This document shows, piece by piece, positions 6,766 to 10,533 of a DNA stretch of 10,533 bases. Where the stretch lies: the NCBI GenBank assembly GCA_052144935.1, contig JBKQPR010000355.1, forward strand, positions 1 through 10,533, in the 5' to 3' direction. The DNA is from JOPF133 sp052144935. GTDB lineage: Bacteria > Acidobacteriota > Terriglobia > Bryobacterales > Bryobacteraceae. A program made the position numbers and the translations under genes. The notes below the pieces were generated by a model. That model was not told the origin of the DNA. It did not search any database and worked only from the letters and a program-made list of their open reading frames with translations. Position 1 is the stretch's first letter; every line of letters begins with the position of its first letter.

Positions 6766-7212
6766 CCCACGAAGCGCTCCACTAGCAGCGACCGAGCACT
6801 GCAATTTGAAAGGGGGCACATCAACGGGATTCCGATTCCCACGGAAAGATGCAGCCTAAGCACAGTCTCGAATGCTGTTGAGAACGGAGCAACTACGGCT
6901 AGCCCGATAAAAGGCTTCGAAACCGAAGATGCGTAGCTGCGGTTTGTCGGCCAGGTTTACTGCTCGAACTGCTCGACATGTGGCGCGCGTTTATGGATCG
7001 CTCCTGAATCACGGCGCACTCGGAAACTGACCCACCACCTATTTTTCGCGACCCGCGACAGTCCGCCCGGGCAGTCCTGGCCCAGGGCTGGGCACGTTTT
7101 GCGGGCGCTGCTGGCGCGCCCCCCTGGTGTCGCTGGCGGGGTTGCTGTATGCTTACGTTTTCCAGGGCCGTTCCCAAAGGGAAGCAATCTAGGTACAAGA
7201 GGAGCACTCGCT
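6766..7212. other. 447-base gap with decayed mobile-element traces, upstream of the ManD gene
   Basis: No gene is supported here. Features seen: a weak 6-bp inverted repeat AAACCG/CGGTTT (6920-6945), a short direct repeat TGCTCGAAC/TGCTCGACA (6961-6978), an IS21-like end (7013-7035), and a GC-rich hairpin just after 7075 (GCCCAG-GG-CTGGGC). TATGCT at 7148-7153 could be a -10 for the downstream gene but has no good -35. The Shine-Dalgarno AGAGGAG ends at 7204. Confidence 0.5.
7013..7035. mobile_element. Possible IS21-family terminal repeat remnant
   Basis: On the minus strand this reads GTGGGTCAGTTTCCGAGTGC, resembling the terminal motif (GTGGGTCA-C-TTTTGCCGAGCG) seen twice near the right edge at 10413-10457, and the ends typical of IS21-family elements. 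It is a single, diverged copy with no transposase beside it. Confidence 0.35.
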
Positions 7213-8553
7213 ATGAAACGTCGCCATCTGCTCGAAACCATCGGCGCAGCCGGTCTGCTGGGGTTGGCCGGCCCGCGCGAACAGCACGCTCAGGAACAGT
7301 CCGCCAAAGCAGCCCGCGGAGTGCCCGTTCCCAAGATCAAGGATATCCAGGTGATCGAGTGCCAGCCCGCCGGCGTGCGGCTCACCGTGGTCAAGATCAC
7401 CACCGACCAGGCCGGCCTCTACGGTTACGGCTGCGCCACCTTCACGCAGCGCGCCGACCTGGTCAAGCCGGCGGTAGAGCGCTACCTCAAGCCGTTTCTG
7501 CTGGGCAAGACCACCGATCGCATCGAGGACATCTGGCAATCCTGCTACGACAGCTCCTACTGGAAGAACGGCCCGGTGTTGAACAACGCCCTGAGCGGCA
7601 TCGACCAGGCCCTGTGGGACATCAAGGGCCGCCAGGCGGGGATGCCGGTGTACCAGCTTGCCGGCGGCAAGTGCCGCGAGGCCGCGCTGACCTACGGGCA
7701 TGCCGATGGCGCCGATTACCCCAACACCGTGGAATCCGCGAAACGCTACATGGCGCAGGGCTTCCGGGTGGTCCGCGTGCAGGTGGGGGTGCCGGGCATG
7801 GCCGGTTACGGCAGCGGGGGCGGGCGCGGCGAGACCGCGGTGAAGGCCCTGCACGATAAGCCGGTCTTCGAGCCGGCCGTGTACCTCCGCCGCGCGCTCA
7901 AGCTGTTCGAAGTCTGCCGCAAGGAATTGGGCGACGAGGTGGAGCTGCTGCACGACATGCACGAGCGGGTCTCGCCCAACCAGGCGGTGCAGTTCTGCAA
8001 GGATGCCGAGAAATTCAAGATGTTTTTCCTGGAGGACCCGCTCTCGCCCGAAGACATCGCCTACTTCCGGCAGATCCGCCAGAACTGCGCTACCCCGCTG
8101 GCCATGGGCGAGCTCTTCAACAGCCCGCACGAGTGGCAGCCGCTGATCGCCGAGCGGCTGATCGACTACATCCGTGTCCACGTGTCGCAGGCCGGCGGCT
8201 TCACGCCGGCGCGCAAGATCGCCATCCTGGCCGAGAACTTCGGGGTGAAAACCGCCTGGCACGGTCCCGGCGATGTGTCGCCGGTGGGCCATATGGCCAA
8301 CGTGACGCTCGACCTGGTGAGCTACAACTTCGGCATCCAGGAGTACTCGCCGTTCAACGACCGCACCAAGGAAATCTTCCAGGGCTGCCCGGAATGGAAA
8401 GATGGATACCTGTGGGTGAGCGAGAAGCCCGGATGGGGCATCGAGATCGACGAACAGGCCGCCGCCAAAGCGCCCTTCACGGGGGGCCGCGGTAATCTGA
8501 ACGGCGGCTGGGGAGAGATCCGGCGGGCGGACGGGACCGTGATCAAGCAGTGA
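7213..8553 (+). CDS. Exported mannonate dehydratase-family enolase (ManD/RspA, mandelate racemase/muconate lactonizing superfamily)
   Basis: A 446-residue enolase-superfamily protein. Characterised ManD enzymes dehydrate D-mannonate (some D-gluconate) to 2-keto-3-deoxygluconate with Mg2+; other members have no known substrate. The leader MKRRHLLETIGAAGLLGLAG has twin arginines and a hydrophobic run, a Tat-like signal likely cut near residue 27. The ManD set is complete: metal ligands Asp248, Glu274 (LEDP) and Glu300 (GELF), each 26 apart; His250 (HDMH), Arg321, His350 (WHGPGD), Asp354 and Glu377 (QEY). Arg188 and Tyr199 in RVQVGVPGMAGYG are the likely catalytic loop pair. ATG 7213 is favoured by AGAGGAG 8 bases upstream and by starting right at the leader. 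Export is unusual, as classical ManD is cytoplasmic. The secreted lactonase-like gene follows on the same strand, 216 bases on. Exact substrate cannot be assigned. Confidence 0.9.
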   Translation: MKRRHLLETIGAAGLLGLAGPREQHAQEQSAKAARGVPVPKIKDIQVIECQPAGVRLTVVKITTDQAGLYGYGCATFTQRADLVKPAVERYLKPFLLGKTTDRIEDIWQSCYDSSYWKNGPVLNNALSGIDQALWDIKGRQAGMPVYQLAGGKCREAALTYGHADGADYPNTVESAKRYMAQGFRVVRVQVGVPGMAGYGSGGGRGETAVKALHDKPVFEPAVYLRRALKLFEVCRKELGDEVELLHDMHERVSPNQAVQFCKDAEKFKMFFLEDPLSPEDIAYFRQIRQNCATPLAMGELFNSPHEWQPLIAERLIDYIRVHVSQAGGFTPARKIAILAENFGVKTAWHGPGDVSPVGHMANVTLDLVSYNFGIQEYSPFNDRTKEIFQGCPEWKDGYLWVSEKPGWGIEIDEQAAAKAPFTGGRGNLNGGWGEIRRADGTVIKQ

Positions 8554-8590
8554 AGAGATCCGGCGCCGGGGATCGGGCAGGCATAGACCT

Positions 8591-8682
8591 CACCGCGGAG
8601 ACACGGAGAGATCGGAGGAAGCGCGGAGAAGAATTTATGTGTTTCTCTGCGTAGTCTCCGTGCTCTCCGTGTCTCCGCGGTG
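8591..8682. repeat. 92-base extragenic palindrome (REP-like) with perfect 20-bp arms
   Basis: The outer arms, CACCGCGGAGACACGGAGAG (8591-8610) and its exact reverse complement (8663-8682), are perfect over 20 bases. The inner parts (CGGAGGAAGCGCGGAGAA and TTTCTCTGCGTAGTCTCCG) also pair with a few mismatches around an AT-rich centre near 8636. It lies between two same-strand genes, 37 bases after the ManD stop. It looks like the GGAGACACGGAG-type extragenic repeats I recall from many environmental bacteria. As RNA it would make a long hairpin, but no T-run follows. Confidence 0.9.
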
Positions 8683-8769
8683 AATGGAGGCTGGCAGTGT
8701 GGCTGCCGGCCGCGGGCGTGCCGGCCCCGCTCACTGGCGGATCGCTCACGAATCGTACACACTAAAACC

Positions 8770-9909
8770 ATGAGAGTGCCGATTCTTCTGGGCCTTGCCG
8801 CGGTGGCGGCGGGGCTGATTGCGCCCGCCGGCGCCCAGACCGATGCCATCGTGTATGTGGGGACTTATACGCAGCATAGCGGCAAAGGCATCTATGCCTG
8901 GAAGTTCCAAGCTTCGCCCCCTCGCCTGACGCCGCTGGGTGTGGTGGCCGATACCAGCAACCCCTCGTTCCTGATCGTGCATCCCAACCGCAGGTATCTG
9001 TACGCGGTGAATGAAGACAACCTGTTTCAGGGGCGGCCTTCGGGGGCCGTGAGTGCGTATGCCATCGACCCGGCCAACGGCCGTCTGACGCTGCTCAACC
9101 AGATGGCCACACACAGCCCCGGCCCGTGCCACCTGGCGTTGGACAAGACCGCCAAGTGGCTGTTCGTGGCCAACTATGCGGGCGGCAGCGTGACGGAGTT
9201 CCCCGTGGAGCCGGATGGCAGCCTGGGAGAGAATTCGGCCTTCATCCAGCATCGCGGCAAGAGCGTGGACCACCAGCGCCAGGCAGGCCCGCACGCGCAC
9301 GAGGTCGTGCTGTCACCCGACAACCGCTTTCTGCTGGTGCCCGACCTGGGTCTGGACGAGGTGCTGACTTACCGGCTGGACGCCGTCAAGGGTACGCTGG
9401 CGCCGGCCAACCCTCCGTTTACCAAGATCGCCGCCGGTTCCGGCCCGCGCCATCTGGCATTTCACCCCAATGGCAAACTGGTATACCTGGCCAATGAGCT
9501 GGCGGCCACGGTCGGAGTCTACGCGTTCGACGCGGAGCGCGGCCATCTGGATGCACTTCTACAGACTGTTTCCATGCTGCCCAACGACTACACCGGCGCC
9601 AAGAGTGCGGCCGAGATCGTGGTCAGCCCGGACGGCAAGTTCCTGTACGCCTCCAATCGCGGCCACGACAGCATCGCCGTGTTTGCCATCGATGCGGAGA
9701 AAGGCACGCTGACGAAGATCGACTATATCGCGACCGAGGGGAAGACGCCGCGCAATTTCGCGCTCGACCCCACGGGAGATTTTCTATTCGCGGCTAACCA
9801 GGATTCGGACAACGTGGTGCTGTTCCGCCGCAGTGTGTTCGCGGGGAAAGCGACCGCGTCCGGACTGACCGTGGATGTGCCCAACCCGGTATGCGTGGTG
9901 TTCCGGTAG
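8770..9909 (+). CDS. Secreted lactonase-like beta-propeller protein (PF10282, 6-phosphogluconolactonase/YVTN type)
   Basis: A 379-residue protein with a Sec signal (MRVPILLGLAAVAAGLIAPAGA, then Q). The mature part begins IVYVGTYTQHSGKGIYAWKF, the usual first strand of this family. Propeller blades repeat GPCHLALDKTAKWLFVANY, GPHAHEVVLSPDNRFLLVPD, GPRHLAFHPNGKLVYLAN, AAEIVVSPDGKFLYASNRG and TPRNFALDPTGDFLFAANQ, consistent with seven blades. Cytoplasmic relatives such as E. coli Pgl hydrolyse 6-phosphogluconolactone; exported ones more likely act on unphosphorylated sugar lactones, or only bind. ATG 8770 is chosen because the signal peptide starts there; the open frame back to 8680 runs through the palindrome. 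No Shine-Dalgarno is visible. It follows the exported ManD gene on the same strand, so joint processing of sugar acids is plausible but inferred. Confidence 0.9.
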   Translation: MRVPILLGLAAVAAGLIAPAGAQTDAIVYVGTYTQHSGKGIYAWKFQASPPRLTPLGVVADTSNPSFLIVHPNRRYLYAVNEDNLFQGRPSGAVSAYAIDPANGRLTLLNQMATHSPGPCHLALDKTAKWLFVANYAGGSVTEFPVEPDGSLGENSAFIQHRGKSVDHQRQAGPHAHEVVLSPDNRFLLVPDLGLDEVLTYRLDAVKGTLAPANPPFTKIAAGSGPRHLAFHPNGKLVYLANELAATVGVYAFDAERGHLDALLQTVSMLPNDYTGAKSAAEIVVSPDGKFLYASNRGHDSIAVFAIDAEKGTLTKIDYIATEGKTPRNFALDPTGDFLFAANQDSDNVVLFRRSVFAGKATASGLTVDVPNPVCVVFR

Positions 9910-9942
9910 CGGGAGATGCAGCCGCAGCTAGCCCTAGCCTAG

Positions 9943-10069
9943 CAGCCCGTGGCAAAATTCCGCATGCGCTCAAGATGAGCGCTGGTATCCGCGTAATTGA
10001 CTGATTCAAAAGGGCCTTGGATTTGCCGGAACGCTCATATGAGCCGACAGGCCCTTCTGCCGAGGGCTG
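9943..10069. mobile_element. 127-bp MITE-like element with terminal inverted repeats and CTAG duplication
   Basis: The left end reads CAGCCCGTGGCAAAA (9943-9957). The right end, read inward on the minus strand, is CAGCCCTCGGCAGAA (10069-10055), 12 of 15 identical. Both are flanked directly by CTAG (9939-9942 and 10070-10073), as expected for a 4-base target duplication. Inside are a hairpin GCGCTCA-AGA-TGAGCGC (9966-9982), an 8-bp stem AAGGGCCT/AGGCCCTT (10010-10017 with 10049-10056), and the palindrome GCTCATATGAGC (10033-10044). It codes for nothing and would need a transposase supplied elsewhere. CTAG is itself a palindrome and recurs in the flank, so the duplication is suggestive only. 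Confidence 0.55.
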
Positions 10070-10079
10070 CTAGCTAGGG

Positions 10080-10360
10080 CGCAATCCACCTCCACCGGCG
10101 TGATGCGGAAAGGCCCGAACCGGTCTTCGAACCACAGCGTCTCGGAGAGGTTCTGGCCGCAGTTTCGCAGGCAGTAGCCGCGGCCTTGGACGACGGTCGG
10201 AAGCGATAGGCCGGTTCCACCCGCCCGGTAATAATTGGCCCGCCTCGCGCGTTTCCTCGGCGATGGCGAACAAGATGTCCGATAGCCTGATTCTTCCCTC
10301 ACCAACCTGTTTGTAGAGATACGACATCACAGTGTCCACGCTGACTCCCATGCGGCATGC
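10080..10360 (-). pseudogene. Unidentified coding fragment with helix-turn-helix look, probably frameshifted
   Basis: On the minus strand from about 10351 the frame reads MGVSVDTVMSYLYKQVGEG, then RIRLSDILFAIAEETREA, which resembles a helix-turn-helix recognition helix and wing. After about 10240 that frame turns to arginine/proline-rich text. The neighbouring minus frame then gives protein-like sequence, YCLRNCGQNLSETLWFEDRF followed by GPFRITPVEVD (about 10170-10080). A frameshift joining the two is possible. The N-terminal end meets IS21-like repeats and the C-terminal end meets the MITE-like element, so the gene may have been broken by insertions. I cannot name the family. Confidence 0.3.
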
Positions 10361-10412
10361 GCAGTGAGGTACTGGCTGAACTGAAAGGGATGGAGATAGA
10401 CCAAACACCTCG

Positions 10413-10457
10413 GCGCTCGGCAAGAATGACCCATTTGCGCTCGGCAAAAGTGACCCA
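10413..10457. mobile_element. Tandem IS21-family-type terminal repeats
   Basis: Two 21-base repeats, 10413-10433 and 10437-10457, match at 19 of 21 positions with a 24-base period. Each contains GCGCTCGGCAA and ends TGACCCA. Repeated TGACCCA/TCGGC units of this kind occur at the ends of IS21-family elements. No istA or istB is visible within the window; the element could extend past 10533 or be a remnant. Confidence 0.55.
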
Positions 10458-10533
10458 CACCAAGAACACGATTTGCCGGCGGGCAAGGAAACGGCCAGCG
10501 CCAGCAGTTTCGTAACTCATTCATTCTTCCCGA
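10458..10533. other. Window edge; no gene resolved
   Basis: Seventy-six bases after the IS21-like repeats with no recognisable coding sequence. It may be the interior or the flank of the IS21-like element; the window ends before this can be told. Confidence 0.4.

Noticed and set aside
7189..8292. 367-codon minus-strand open frame
   Set aside because: Shadow of the ManD-family gene, which carries the complete set of catalytic motifs on the plus strand.
8680..8769. Lactonase start upstream of 8770
   Set aside because: The extension starts inside the palindrome and would bury the signal peptide, which begins cleanly at ATG 8770.

Overview
The window is GC-rich chromosomal DNA, most likely from an Acidobacteriota bacterium (Solibacter/Bryobacter-like). 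I infer this from the gene mix: a secreted BNR-repeat 'VPS10/sortilin-type' propeller, a Tat-exported ManD-family enolase, a secreted PF10282 lactonase-like propeller, a DUF4242 protein and an ORF6N remnant. No rRNA, tRNA or CRISPR array is visible, and taxonomy was not tested.

Layout. Positions 1-513 hold no recognisable gene. A sugar (undecaprenyl-phosphate sugar-1-phosphate) transferase lies on the minus strand (514-1206). It is divergent from a plus-strand PAPS-dependent sulfotransferase (1384-2349); the pair suggests the edge of a surface-polysaccharide locus. After a 319-base gap with a 17-bp tandem repeat and a weak terminator-like hairpin comes a 1013-residue secreted BNR/Asp-box propeller on the minus strand (2669-5710), with striking glycine-rich inserts.

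Positions 5965-7212 are a decayed, repeat-rich stretch. It holds an ORF6N-domain pseudogene broken by a short tandem duplication, next to a 31-bp palindrome that spells the same family motif on both strands. It also holds a small DUF4242 gene whose middle seven codons appear to be read in a shifted frame between two compensating indels, and an IS21-like end fragment.

Positions 7213-9909 carry two exported plus-strand enzymes of sugar-acid type: a mannonate dehydratase-family (ManD/RspA) enolase with its full set of catalytic residues and a Tat-like leader, and a lactonase/YVTN-like propeller with a Sec signal. They are separated by a 92-base extragenic palindrome with perfect 20-bp arms. The two proteins could act on sugar acids or lactones outside the cytoplasm.

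Positions 9910-10533 are accessory DNA: a 127-bp MITE-like element with terminal inverted repeats and a CTAG duplication, a minus-strand coding fragment with a helix-turn-helix look, and tandem IS21-type terminal repeats. I see no complete undescribed multi-gene system. The most unusual signals are the compensated frameshift in DUF4242, the double-strand-coding palindrome in the ORF6N remnant, and the MITE-like element.
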